A DNA stretch of 64,000 nucleotides from Mixia osmundae IAM 14324. Its lineage: Eukaryota > Basidiomycota > Mixiomycetes > Mixiales > Mixiaceae. Numbering within the stretch: the stretch's first letter is position 1; each line of letters begins with the position of its first letter. A program made the position numbers and the translations under genes. The stretch lies in assembly GCF_000708205.1 (NCBI RefSeq), contig NW_014575560.1, forward strand, positions 622,501-686,500, read 5' to 3'. Shown here one piece after another: positions 35,742-46,396 of the stretch. Below the pieces are notes generated by a model. The model did no database searches and had not been told where the DNA came from. It saw nothing but the letters and a program-made list of their open reading frames with translations.

Positions 35742-37886
35742 GGCAGGGACAACACTGGCCCATTTGCCTGAACGGCATGCTTAAGCGTGGCGCGCGTATC
35801 GCTATCGCTCTTGAAGCCAAAGGCTTCGGCTTCTGCGAGCATCTCATTCGCTGCGCGTGGCGAGTGGCGAGCAACGAAGTACAAGGTCGCATTGAAATGT
35901 GCTACGTCTGGCACCAGCCGAAGCTGTTGTTGTAGGTGCAAAACACGTCTTGCCTTGGTTCTTTGGCCGGTCAGCGCGTAGCCATATAAGAGCATCGTCA
36001 GATCCGACAAAGGCACGCGAGATAGCTTGGCTGTCCCTCCAGACTCTTTGCTCGATATCGCAGCTGCTAGGTCTTCTCTGCCATTAAGGAAGCTGCCGAG
36101 TATACGCTCGCTGGAAGCCGGTAGCGCGTCGATTAATATGGCGCATACATGGCTACTGAACTTGGTCTTCTGTCCGTCCAGACGCACAAAGAAGGCGTTT
36201 GCGTCAATGAGTCTTCGCTGGAATGCAACGGTGACCAGCTCGTCGTAGGTTATCAAGTTTTGACCATCTTGTGCTGCTTGTAGCATCTTGGGCAACAGTA
36301 CAGTCACCAGCTGTCGAGTCCTCGGATGAGGAGCGATCTGAGCAAGCAACAAGAGATGTTGAGGCTTAGGCCGCCAGAGAGATCGTGTCATGAGCAGATG
36401 GCTCGTCAGCTCTACCATGTCAATCTGGGCACGCTGCAAAACCTTCTGTCGCGCCGTTGCGAGATCAAAGAAGCGATCGATGCCTCGCTCGCCCAGGAAG
36501 TATGGCACCTCGGCCGGTGATACTTGTATACGATTTTCGAGCAGGCAAAGGATGGTACGAGCGGTCAGATCGAAACCTTCGCGACCCGTAAGGCCACAGG
36601 AGGCATCATAGAGCTCTCGTAAGCAGCTTGAGATTTCCGAGTCGATTGGCAGGCCCAGTCGACGGCGCTGTCTCTCGTATTTTATCATGACGGGCAGGGC
36701 GCGTCGCAAGTAGCCCTTCTGGAGCGACAGGCGCATTTCCGCTCGCCAGAGCGCAAAACCATAGACTGCCGACTTTGCCAGAGTAGTATGGCTATTCGTG
36801 AGATCTTCGATAGCGGAGGTCAAGAGGCCGTCGTCCACATAGCCGTGTCGAGCAAAGAAGAGATACATCCTGAGCGGCAACTGGACGCGTTCCTCGCTAC
36901 TAGAGAAAGCGCCGGGCACGAGTGCGCTCAGCCAGCGCAGATATAAGCGCGAATTGGCTCCCTTTGGCTGCAAGAGGAGCAAGACGGCCGCCCGGTCCCA
37001 TAGAGCCTTTGCAGCCTCATGAGCATCGTCTGATGATAGGGTCGACATTGGCCGCTCGGACTGCGTCGAAGCAGCAACGATCATCTCGACGTCCTCGAGG
37101 TTGAGCGAATCTGCGCTGCGCTCCCGCCGTCTGCGCCAGAGGGAATCCCATCGATTGAGAATTAGAGGCGCGAGCCTTTGTGAGGCTTTCAAGTCGCTGC
37201 CGTGCCGCGCTTGCATGGCCCTTTGCCAATCTGGAAGGTACGATTGTAGCATCTGGACGAGTGCTTGCGTCTCTGCAAGTTCTGCTGGGCGAAGCAAGTC
37301 TGCGACGATGTCCTGCAAGAGCGCGTCGTCTTGTATGCGCACTGTCAAGCAATGAGCCAGCCGCACGAGCGCTCGATTGCTGACGAGCTTGATCGTTTCT
37401 TGATGTTCCGGTTGATCTCTGATGAGACAGTAGGCACCGATGGCCGACATGTCGTCCAAGCTCGACCTCGCTGTCCCATAGGCGTTCAATGTATCGATTG
37501 CCCGATAGATCGGGCTCATCTCTCGCACTGCGGTGCCCCCCGATGGCCTCTGAGGTAGTCGCTTTGGCACCATTGCGCTCAGGCTTCCGTCGTGGCCGCC
37601 AAGCTCGTCGGACAAATTCGATGGTTGTGCCAATGTCGCTCTCGAGCTGTTTGCTCCTGTCAGACGGCGATCGTGCGAGCTCACATGGCAGAGGAGCGCA
37701 CCGAGTATGTAGCGCCGAGCTTGGCCATGCTCTAGTAGGAGCGGGGGCACCTGAAACGTCCCATTGAGGACGATTGAAGAAGGTCGAGATCGAGGTCCAG
37801 CTTGATCGTCGAGCGGCTGCAGACGAGCTTGCAGCCGTTTTGAGCGTGCCCTGCGCTCTCACAATGCTCCGAACATAGCCTGACAT
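35717..37886 (-). CDS. Probable mitochondrial PPR-like helical repeat protein
   Basis: Not assigned to a named family. Exons 37886-37751 and 37656-35717 (94 bp intron gtgccc...gacag) give 691 aa. The N-terminus MSGYVRSIVRAQGTLKTAAS is basic and Ser/Ala-rich, typical of a mitochondrial presequence. The rest is almost wholly alpha-helical. The C-terminal part has PPR-like units (LTMLLYGYALTGQRTKARRV, then LVPDVAHFNATLYFVARHSP), suggesting an organellar RNA-binding protein. The large frame lacks its own ATG until well inside, which supports the small first exon. The stop codon lies within the last exon of AOS1 on the opposite strand. Function beyond mitochondrial RNA metabolism is not deducible. 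Confidence 0.65.
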
Positions 37887-38044
37887 GTCCCTCGCTGGCT
37901 ACTGGCATCACTTGTGGCTGTAGAGGCCAGGCTAAGTCGACGTCATCGTCCTTTCCCTGTCTTGCTGTCAGCGGCAAGGCGCGACTGCTCGGCTGCTCAG
38001 CTTGAGCCGCCACAGCTCCTCCTACAGTGCTGCCGGATGAGTCG
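37887..38044. promoter_or_regulatory. 158 bp divergent promoter, PPR-like gene and COQ8
   Basis: Head-to-head interval between two probable mitochondrial protein genes. No clear motif seen. Confidence 0.4.
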
Positions 38045-40093
38045 ATGAGCAAGCTGTATACGCTCTATGCGATCGCACAGGGAGCATTCAAGGTTGCCCG
38101 AGCGAGCGGCGAGCTCTCGCTCAAGCATGCACCACCGGGTCCACCGGCGTGGCCGCAATCACCTCGAGTGCCGCCTCGTGACATCCTCAAACGAGTTCTC
38201 AAACAGCAAGCGGCCGCTCGACCTCCGACAAGTCGAGAGGTCCACCCCGATGTCAGCATATTCGCCGAGCCTGCAAGTCTGAACAAGTCGTCCATTGCAA
38301 TAGAGCCATCGTCGGGTCAACTTCCACAAGGCGCTACAGCTACCGAGTCGACAGCCACTGCAGGAGATATACCGCGTCAGGCGTATACTGAGCCGCTTCG
38401 ACCGTCAGAGCGCCCTGCCGAGCCCATATCTCTCGAGCCGTCAGGGACATCGCCAGTGCCATCCGAACTTACGCGCCAAGTCGATCTGCCCCAAGTATCT
38501 GTCAGTGGGGCAGAACCCACTGCGACTTCATCCCAACAGGACGAAGACCTGCCGCAGGACATAGAGCAACCCGAGTCTGCTGTCATCCTTCGCGCCTCTA
38601 AAGTGCCGTCCTCGAGACTCGGACGTCTTTTTCACTATGGCGGCCTGGCTGCTGGTCTCAGTATGGGTGCTGCCTCTGAGGCCTTCAGGCAGGCACGAGC
38701 AGGCGGTAACAGATCTTCACTCCTCCTCAGCCCATCAAATATCCGCCGACTTGTCGATAAGCTAACGAGAATGCGCGGCGCTGCCCTCAAGCTCGGTCAA
38801 TTTATGTCCATCCAAGGCTAGTAACTCATCTGTCATGCATTGGCAGCACGAATCTGATGCAGCGAGCGACGAGCAGATTCGGCTATGCTGCCGCCCCAGC
38901 TCGAGCAGATCCTGCTGCAAGTGCAGAACAATGCAAATTACATGCCAGAATGGCAGACGCGCGTCAGTCCTCCTCCCGAATTTGGACACGCTCTTGAGCT
39001 GACTGACAGTGTAGAGCGTCCTTGAGACTGGCCTAGGTCAAGATTGGGAAGAGAGACTTGCAGACTTTTCTTTCGTGCCCTTCGCTTCAGCTTCTATCGG
39101 ACAGGTCCATCGCGCGACTCAGGTCTCCACCGGTCTGCCTGTCGCCATCAAGATCCAGTTTCCTGGCGTGCGAAACAGCATCGAATCAGACCTGTCGAAC
39201 CTCAAGCTTCTCCTGACTGCTTCTGCTCTTCTACCGCGCGGCTTGTATCTGGAGAACACGCTCAAAGTCCTGTCGCGCGAGTTGGACGACGAATGTGACT
39301 ATACTCGAGAAGCGCAATGCGGCCAGAGGTTCGCTGATCTGCTGCAGGGCGACACGCGCTTTTCTGTGCCTGCAATCATACCCGAGCTTTGCTCAGAGCA
39401 AGTCTTGACGACCGAGATGATGCAAGGCATCCCCCTTACAAAGACAGTCCGACTCGCCCAAGATACCCGCAACCGCATCGCCTCCGACATTTTACGTCTT
39501 TGCTTTCGCGAACTGTTCCATTTTGGCTTTATGCAGACAGATCCCAACTGGACGAACTTTCTCTACAACAAGGCCAACGGCAAGATCGAGCTCATCGACT
39601 TCGGCGCATCACGATCATACAGCACCGACTTTATCGACGGTTATCTCAAGCTGCTCCAAGCAGCCATCAAAGGTGACCGACAAGCATGCATTGACGAATC
39701 TCTCGCGCTCGGCTATCTCACGGGCAACGAAAGCGAGGTGTGTTCGAAGAGCAGGACTTGTGCACAGGCTGAAGGTGCTTTTAGGTCATGCTGGATGCGC
39801 ACGTCGAGTCAATGGTCGCCTTAGGCGAGCCTTTCCGACCCGACGCACCGTCACCCTATCCCTTTGCTCAGCAGACCATCACAGATCGCATCCGAGCTCA
39901 GATACCCATCATGCTGCGACATCGGTTGACGCCGCCGCCAGTGGAGACTTACAGCCTCAATCGCAAGCTATCTGGCTGCTTCTTGCTCTGCGCCCGTCTC
40001 GGCGCCCATATCGACTGTCGCACAGTCTTGCAAGAAGTGCTGGACGAAGCCCCAGCAGCTCGTGTTCGTTCAAGATCTTTTGCGACAATCTAG
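38045..40093 (+). CDS. COQ8: Atypical kinase COQ8/ADCK (ubiquinone biosynthesis)
   Basis: UbiB-family ATPase/kinase of the mitochondrial inner membrane that supports coenzyme Q assembly. Exons 38045-38816, 38877-38962, 39015-39737 and 39785-40093 give 629 aa. Hallmarks: RLGRLFHYGGLAAGLSMGAA before the KxGQ motif (ALKLGQFMSIQD), PFASASIGQVHRAT (Ala-rich nucleotide loop), VAIKIQFPG (Lys), ELDDECDYTREA, and QTDPNWTNFLYN with IDFGASRSY (the catalytic and metal-binding motifs). Intron 1 needs a GC donor (caag|gctagt at 38817, acceptor gcag at 38876, 60 bp) to give SIQDSAMLPPQLEQI. The 185 residues before the kinase domain are Pro/Ser-rich. The stop is 4 bp from that of the convergent mannosyltransferase. 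Confidence 0.93.
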
Positions 40094-40097
40094 TCGT

Positions 40098-41351
40098 CTA
40101 GCCGTACAGCCCGTGAAAGACGTGATACTTCGGCAGGCCAACCATCCGACCGCCAAGTCTTTTGACCATCTGTGCGAAGCCTTCCGTCTCGATCTGATTG
40201 TCGAACGCGTAGGCTGGAAACGTTGCGCCATTGCGATGCATCTCGGCTCTGACAAAGGTGCAACAGCCGCCGACGCCATCGAGCTCCATCTCATCCGGAG
40301 ACGTCTCTGGCCGCTCCCGCGAGTAGGCATCTGCCAGAAGATACCGCCCAGTCTGCAGCTCAGGGTAGCCTAGATCACGCATCAGCCTCCCATTGTCGGA
40401 TTGCATCGAAGGCACATACCCTCAATGAGAATATCTGAGGGCTGCAACGAAGCTTTGATGGCCATGCTCTCGTCAGTTTCGGCCCAATTGTTCTTATCAT
40501 AAGGGCTGTCCCCACCGCTTCAGCGCAAGTGGCTAGAGATATGACGTGACTGACCCCATATCATCATACGTCTTCCACATGCAATTTGGCACGATGACGT
40601 CTGCAGTCTTGAGCCTTCGTGACCAGGACAGGAGGTCCTCGATCAGTGTCGGCTTGTAGTCGACAATGTCCACATCCATCCAGAGCGCCCAGTCGACCTC
40701 TGGACTCAGACCAGCCGACAGCAAGCTCGCACGCGACTTGGCTAGCAGCGTTCGTCGATGAATCTGCAGCTCGAAAGAATGCCTCGTCTTGCCGATATTC
40801 TCGATACCCGCTGCAGGCATAGCAGGAGAGTCTGCAAAGTTTTTGTTGAGCACGCTGATCTTGTTGTAGCGGAGATGACGTCGCCATTTGGTCTGGCGCT
40901 CGTTGGCGAGCTCTTTTGCGCGTTTGAATGTGCCGTCGTGAGAGTCACTCACGAGGACAGCGATCTGGATCAAGTGACGTGGATAGGTGAGCGAGTCAAT
41001 GAGGTGAAAGTAGTGCCAGATGTGTTCGATCGCATTCTTCATTGGACAGAGAATCAAGACCATTTCGTTCGGATGTGCAGCTGCTTCATGCTTCGTGCGT
41101 TCTCCTATGGGAGCGGAAAGATCCCTGCTGACAAACAGTGATGTGTGACTGGCTCTGATACCCTTGAGCGCCGGTAGAGGAGGTCCAAAGGTCCATGTGA
41201 TTGCCAATAAAGAGCCAAGGGCCAGCAAGGTCATCGCTAAGCCTCTCAGCGACGAGCGAGCCTTTTGACGGCGTGCGAGTCCAGCCGTTGAGCTGTTGCC
41301 ATTCGCGCCACTGAATGGCAGCGACTTGGAGTCTCGACGGCGAGCCTTCAT
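40098..41351 (-). CDS. ANP1/MNN9/VAN1-family alpha-mannosyltransferase
   Basis: Golgi type II membrane glycosyltransferase of the mannan polymerase family (GT62), extending N-glycan mannan. Exons 41351-40555, 40505-40420 and 40369-40098 give 384 aa. A basic cytosolic tail precedes one membrane anchor (LRGLAMTLLALGSLLAITWT). The catalytic domain has VLILCPMKNAIEHIWHYFHL, WALWMDVDIVDY (DxD metal site), MGPYDKNNWAETDESMAI, GVGGCCTFVRAEMHRNGATF and NQIETEGFAQMVKRLG. It ends KYHVFHGLYG. An upstream in-frame ATG at 41480 would extend the tail by 43 residues, but it shares the palindrome CATG with an upstream ATG of DPB11 on the other strand. Which of the three family members it is cannot be decided here. 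Confidence 0.9.
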
Positions 41352-41508
41352 GGCTCCACAGCTTTGACTGCCGACCCCGTCTTTGACGTCACGAGGCGAT
41401 CGACGCGTCGCGCTTTCGCGTGTCTTCGCTGGCTTTGGCCGCGAGTTGGTCGGCGCGCCCGAGTCCGGTGAGTCAGGCATGGCGCCTCATGGCAGTCGCA
41501 AGGGCCAC
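41352..41508. promoter_or_regulatory. 157 bp divergent promoter, mannosyltransferase and DPB11
   Basis: Interval between the preferred starts at 41351 and 41509. Both reading frames remain open through it, and their next ATGs upstream overlap at 41478-41481, so it could also be coding on both strands. Confidence 0.4.
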
Positions 41509-44500
41509 ATGTCCGTCAAGGACAAGCGAATCAAGCTCCGACCGGCGCCTGAGAGCCAAGCCTGCACACTGACAGAGGAAGAGCGATCGGCGCAAGTCCA
41601 AGCTGCCATTCGAGCCAGAGAGGCTAGTCGTGTCGACTGTCTGTACGGACAAGAAGCCGCGACGTCATTCAGGAAGGGGAAAGCGAGAGCGCTAGGTGGT
41701 ATGTACACCATTGTGCAAATCTCTGGACAGAGGAAGCTGACCACAAGCGCAGAGGAGAGCGAGCCAGAAGAAGAGGACCGTCTGCCACTCCATGGCGTCA
41801 AGATCTCTGCGACGGGCATACAAGACGATGCGCGGACCAAGCTGGGAGAACAAGTCACTGCGCTGGGCGGCAGCATGTCGTCTTCGCTCATGACGACAAC
41901 GTCGATCCTCCTCGTGCCTTCCCTGGGCTTACAGGACGAGTCAGAGGAGAATGTCCTGGCCAGACAGCACCTGCAAGTCACCTTGCGCGACAGTGACAAG
42001 TTCAGAACAGCAGTCAGGCGCGGCATACTTGTGCTCTCCATCGACTGGATTGATGACTTGCACCAGTGCTGGCTACAAGCTGAAGCCATCGATCTGCTGG
42101 AATCGATCAAGCTGCACCGAGTAAGACCATTGGAGACCCTCAAAATCAGCATCACCGGGTTTCCAAAGGAGCCCGAGTCGACCCGCAATGACTATCTGCG
42201 GCTACTAGAGGAACAAGGCGCAGACACATCCTCTCGACTGAAATTAGGCGTCTCTCACCTCGTCGTCTACGCGACTCCAGAGATCGTCAAGGCTCATCAA
42301 GAGACCGGCGAGCTAGAGCCATCGAGCAAGTTGAAGGTCGACTGGCTTCCCAAGCTCAATGGACGCATCGCTGCCAATCTCGCAAAGACCCCAGATGAGC
42401 GAGGCATGGTCTTGGTCGACGATGTTCTCACTGCCCAAAGACTCCTGCGAACCTGTCGTGCGGTCTGGTCGACATGGGTCGAAGATTCATTGGCAGCCGG
42501 CTATGCTCTGCCAGAGGACGCATACGATCTCTCGAAGAAAAATACCAAACTGGCAGAGCGTCAGGTACCCTTGCCGATCGACCTACCAGCCTATCTTGCT
42601 ACTCACTTCAGGCCCCGTACCTCCCGCGCATCGGCGCCGCAGCTAAAGCGCAAGCAGCCTGACGATGACCCTTCCGTCGTACTGGCAGACGCCACAATCG
42701 TAGATGAAGGCGCAAGCACGAGGGAGAAAGCGATCATACGCAGATCGGCGAGTGCTACCCGCGTTCGCCTCGCACCTGAGGACCTCTCACAGCTCCTAGG
42801 CTCGAGCACATCCAGCAAGCCAGCTGTTTTGGCTGATTCGACTCAGCTGCATCAAACTGCTAAATCAGTGGCTATGAAGGTCGATAGCAAGCCTCATGCG
42901 ACACCAAGCACTCATCTGGGCGGCGTCAGAAACGGCCAGACTATCGCGGCAACGCCGAGGAATCCGAACTTACCCAGTCTCATGAGTACACTTGCCAAAC
43001 CAGAAGCTGCACCCCGACCAGCGCGCCAGATCTTCGCCGGCTACCGCTTTCAGCATTGCGGGCTCGCAGGGATATCCTGCACGCGCTTCGTCGAATGCGT
43101 CATCGAGCATGGAGGAACTTTCGTTGAGGAGGATGACATGGCCACTCCAGATTGGATCGTCGTGCCGTTTGCGAAGTAAGCCTGGCTCCTTGAGAGCTGT
43201 GCCATGCTGACACTTGTGCAGCCCGCCTGAGAGCATCGATCTCTCTGATACCCGCGTAGTCAGCCAATATTGGGTCGAACGGTGCCTCTACATTGGCTCG
43301 ATATCTAACCCTGATGCGCATCACATGAGCCGCGCCGTCAGGTTCGCTTTGCCGATAGCTGGCGCAGATCTAATCCATTGCACCGGCTCAGGTCTTGACG
43401 AGCTCGACAGAGCGCTACTCAAACGACTTGGGCGACTTTTCGGTCTACATGTCACTGCTTCTATCGAGCCGCAGACAAATCTCGTCATTGTGCCGCCGAT
43501 GGTCAGTGTCCTTGAAGAGGGTCGCAAGGTTGGCTACGCTCGCGAACACGGCATCGAGATCGCGGGCTTTGATCGTCTGATCCGTCTTGCTCGCGCTTCA
43601 CCGTCGGGGCTTACAGAGCCACCGGCTACTACAGAAAGCGTGCAGGTCGATGCTCTACCGCCATTGCATGGCTGCGTCATCACGACTAGTCAGCGTTTTG
43701 AGCATCAAGCGGAGAGCATGAGAAGCATTGCGCAGAAGCTCGGCGGCCTCTTTGTTCGGACCATGACGGACAGTGTGACTCATCTAATCCATTGCAGCAC
43801 TCAGACAGGCATGGTCCTGCCAGAATGGCAGCCTTTGCTCGATCGTGGCGGATTCATCGTCCACCCAAAATGGCTGGAAGACTCGCTCGCAGAAAGCACA
43901 CGCAAAGTGGAGCGTGACTATCCTCAATCCTACAGTGTCTCGCGACTGATCGCAAGAGCTGGCTCAGCGCCTGTCCTGCCTTGCTCTGCAGCTCTCGCGA
44001 AAAGACTGACGAACTCGGCGCAGCCGGCCTCAGCGAGCGCGCCTTCATTCGCTGTCCCTGTACCACTGAAGGCGCAAGACGATCAATCGCAATCGCCAGA
44101 TGATCGTCAGCGCAGTCCACTCTCGCAGATTGATCAGACATCGAATGCTGATACCGGTGCGCGTCGTCTCAGCCAGTCACATACTGAATGCCAGCTCCGC
44201 ACACCTTCAAGAGCGAATCAAGAGAACGAGGGCGTTCAGCTTACGGCTGATACATCAGCGCCTGTGACTGAAACCGTCATGGCGAACCAGATCTTCTCAA
44301 AAATTTACGAAAATGGGCTACCGACGTCAGCCTCTCGCAAAGTAGATCGCCGCAAAGTCAGGCCGACTTCGAGACCCGCTGATCCATCCGCACCCACTAC
44401 GGGTCAACGACGCAGACCTTTCGAGATCAGTCAAGTACAACCCTACAATGATGCCGTCAACCACGAGACGCAAGAGCAAAGCGTCGTCTTCGGCTGGGGA

Positions 44501-44584
44501 GCCTCATCTGGCTCTCGCGCGCGGCTACAAGGCGTACAAGAGGGAGTCAGTGAACATTCTCAAAGACAGACGAGGCAGCGATAG
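41509..44584 (+). CDS. DPB11: Multi-BRCT replication/checkpoint protein DPB11/Rad4/TopBP1
   Basis: Scaffold that links CDK-phosphorylated Sld3/Sld2 at origins and activates the ATR/Mec1 checkpoint. Exons 41509-43175 and 43222-44584 (46 bp intron) give 1009 aa. At least four BRCT domains can be seen: about residues 85-190 (LHGVKISATGIQDDARTKL ... LSIDWIDDLHQCW), 200-320 (LKISITGFPKEPESTRNDY ... TCRAVWSTWVEDSLAAGY), 490-580 (IFAGYRFQHCGLAGISCTRF ... VVSQYWVERCLYIGS), and 700-790 (LHGCVITTSQRFEHQA ... FIVHPKWLEDSLAE). A further BRCT-like stretch lies between the third and fourth. The N-terminal 60 residues are basic and the C-terminus disordered with KR-rich patches. An ATG at 41479 would add 10 residues. 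Confidence 0.88.
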
Positions 44585-44712
44585 ACCGTAGAGAACAGCA
44601 CTGCTGCAATGATGAATGTTGTCGTAGCAACTTAACGTATCGTTTCGTTTTCCCCCTCTACATGCTGCCCTGCTTGCGCATCGTACCGACCTCTCGACTC
44701 TTTTTCCTCTTC

Positions 44713-46396
44713 TTACTTGGCTGGTTCTTCTATTGCGATACCTTCGTCGTCGCTGCGATGCAGCACATGTAAGGGCGCGGCGCTCGTCGGCGAAGAGGCT
44801 GTGCCGGACGCTGTCGATTTGTCGTCGCTGCCCGTGCGCGAGAAGCTGTTGACTTCAACCTGCTCGCGCTTCTCTCTGCGTGCTTGTCGCCTATGCCATG
44901 CGGCAGACTTCAGACCAAAGAAGTGCGTCCTGCCCTCTGACCACTTCATGTAGACAAGCACGACCGTGACGGCGATCCAGTAGAAGACGTATGACAGAAT
45001 CGTCCCGACTGTTGCGCTGTTTGTCCATCCGAGAATAGCATTGAAGATGAGCCAGCCTAGGCCAACGTCGGTCTTGAGTTCGGGGTTGCCATAGTTGACA
45101 TGCCACACATTGCCTGCCACAGGATATGAGCCCGGGCCCGACCCGCTCTCGGACGCGTCGCCGCCAGTCCTGCAGCAAGCGATGAGCTTCGTAAGAAGCC
45201 CGGCCAGGGTAAACCACGCACAATTGGTTGAATTTGTAATTCTGGAAGTTGAGAACGGCTTTGCTGAACAGGCCAGCACCGATGAGGAGTAAGAAATTGG
45301 TCGAGACGACCAGGAAAATCGACAAATTTATCCTACTGGAAGACTTATAGATGAGAAAGCCGACGAGGAAGCCACAAAGGATGCCGACGATAGCAGCAAT
45401 CGGGATCGATGTAGCCTGTTGACCAAGAGTGACCTGCGAGTCTGTTAGTCTTAGCCTCCTCGGCTCGCAACATGTGGCGTACACCGGCAACAAATACGAC
45501 CGCTTCGAGGCCCTCTCGCAGCACGGTGATGAGCGGCAGGATGAACAGAGCCCATCTGCTTGATCTGCCCTCGGAAGACACTGTCTCATGGCGATCAGCC
45601 TGGAAGTCGGACGAGCCATCATAACGACCTACCTCCTTTGCCCTTGTTCATGAAGGCAGTCTGTAGCTTATACTTCCATTGGATCTTGGCGCGATCGACT
45701 CGCATCATCGTGATACCCATGATGAAGATCATGACGGATCTGCATAGGGTTCGAGACCTTTCCAAGCTGAGAAGGTGGGGCTTACGCGACGAGAGAGAAG
45801 ATCCCCTCCCAGAGGTCCTCTGACTGACCATAGAGGTCGTTGAGTGTAGTATAGAAGACAGCAATGAAAGCAGCGCCACTGTAGAGGACAAGTAAGCCTA
45901 CGTCAAATCGCCCGACCCAGTGGCTTACATGCAGAGCGCGATGAATAGGCCGGTCAAGGCGCCCGCCCAGATCTGGAGCGCGTGTCAGTGTCAGCTAGCA
46001 GGAGAAGAACTACCTACTTGGATGTAGAGGCGCTTGAGAAGCTTCCTCTGGCGTCCTTCGGCGTGGCTGATGTCTTCGTCGACTAATTCGTGCACATCCA
46101 CTTCATGGTTACCGTGAGGGAACTTTGGCGCGTCTTCTTTCTCGGCTTCTTTCGATTGGATGAGGGTGGTGTCGCCGCCTGTGTCGGCAGATGCGAGCGA
46201 GGTTCTGACGGGCACGACGTGGACTACGAGCTGCTTCGCCAGGGAAAGCAGGACGGAGATGATAATAGCCGCTTCTAGTGTTTCTCTGAAAAGGATGAAG
46301 AAGATGGCTATGAGGCAGTATGCAACGTTAGCAAAGTGTTTGCACGCGTAGACGGTACGAAAGTCACGTACGAACTGAGAAAAGGTCTTTCGTCAT
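44713..46396 (-). CDS. FTR1: High-affinity iron permease FTR1
   Basis: Plasma-membrane Fe3+ permease that works with a Fet3-type multicopper oxidase. Eight exons (46396-46372, 46307-46018, 45972-45929, 45878-45786, 45739-45633, 45580-45483, 45433-45222, 45169-44713) give 441 aa. Both REGLE-type iron motifs are present: FRETLEAAIIISVLL in helix 1 and LREGLEAVVFVAGV in helix 4. Also seen are MGITMMRVDRAKIQWK, TSIPIAAIVGILCGFLVG and NVWHVNYGNPE before the last helix. The N-terminus MTKDLFSVPIFFILF is split by a 64 bp intron after 25 nt. All seven introns are GT-AG and 45-64 bp. No ferroxidase gene is found in the window. A basic, Ser-rich cytosolic tail follows the last helix. Confidence 0.95.

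Noticed and set aside
37017-37886. 289-codon minus-strand frame overlapping the PPR-like gene
   Set aside because: Only its first 45 codons serve as exon 1 of the PPR-like gene; the rest is an out-of-frame shadow of the large exon.
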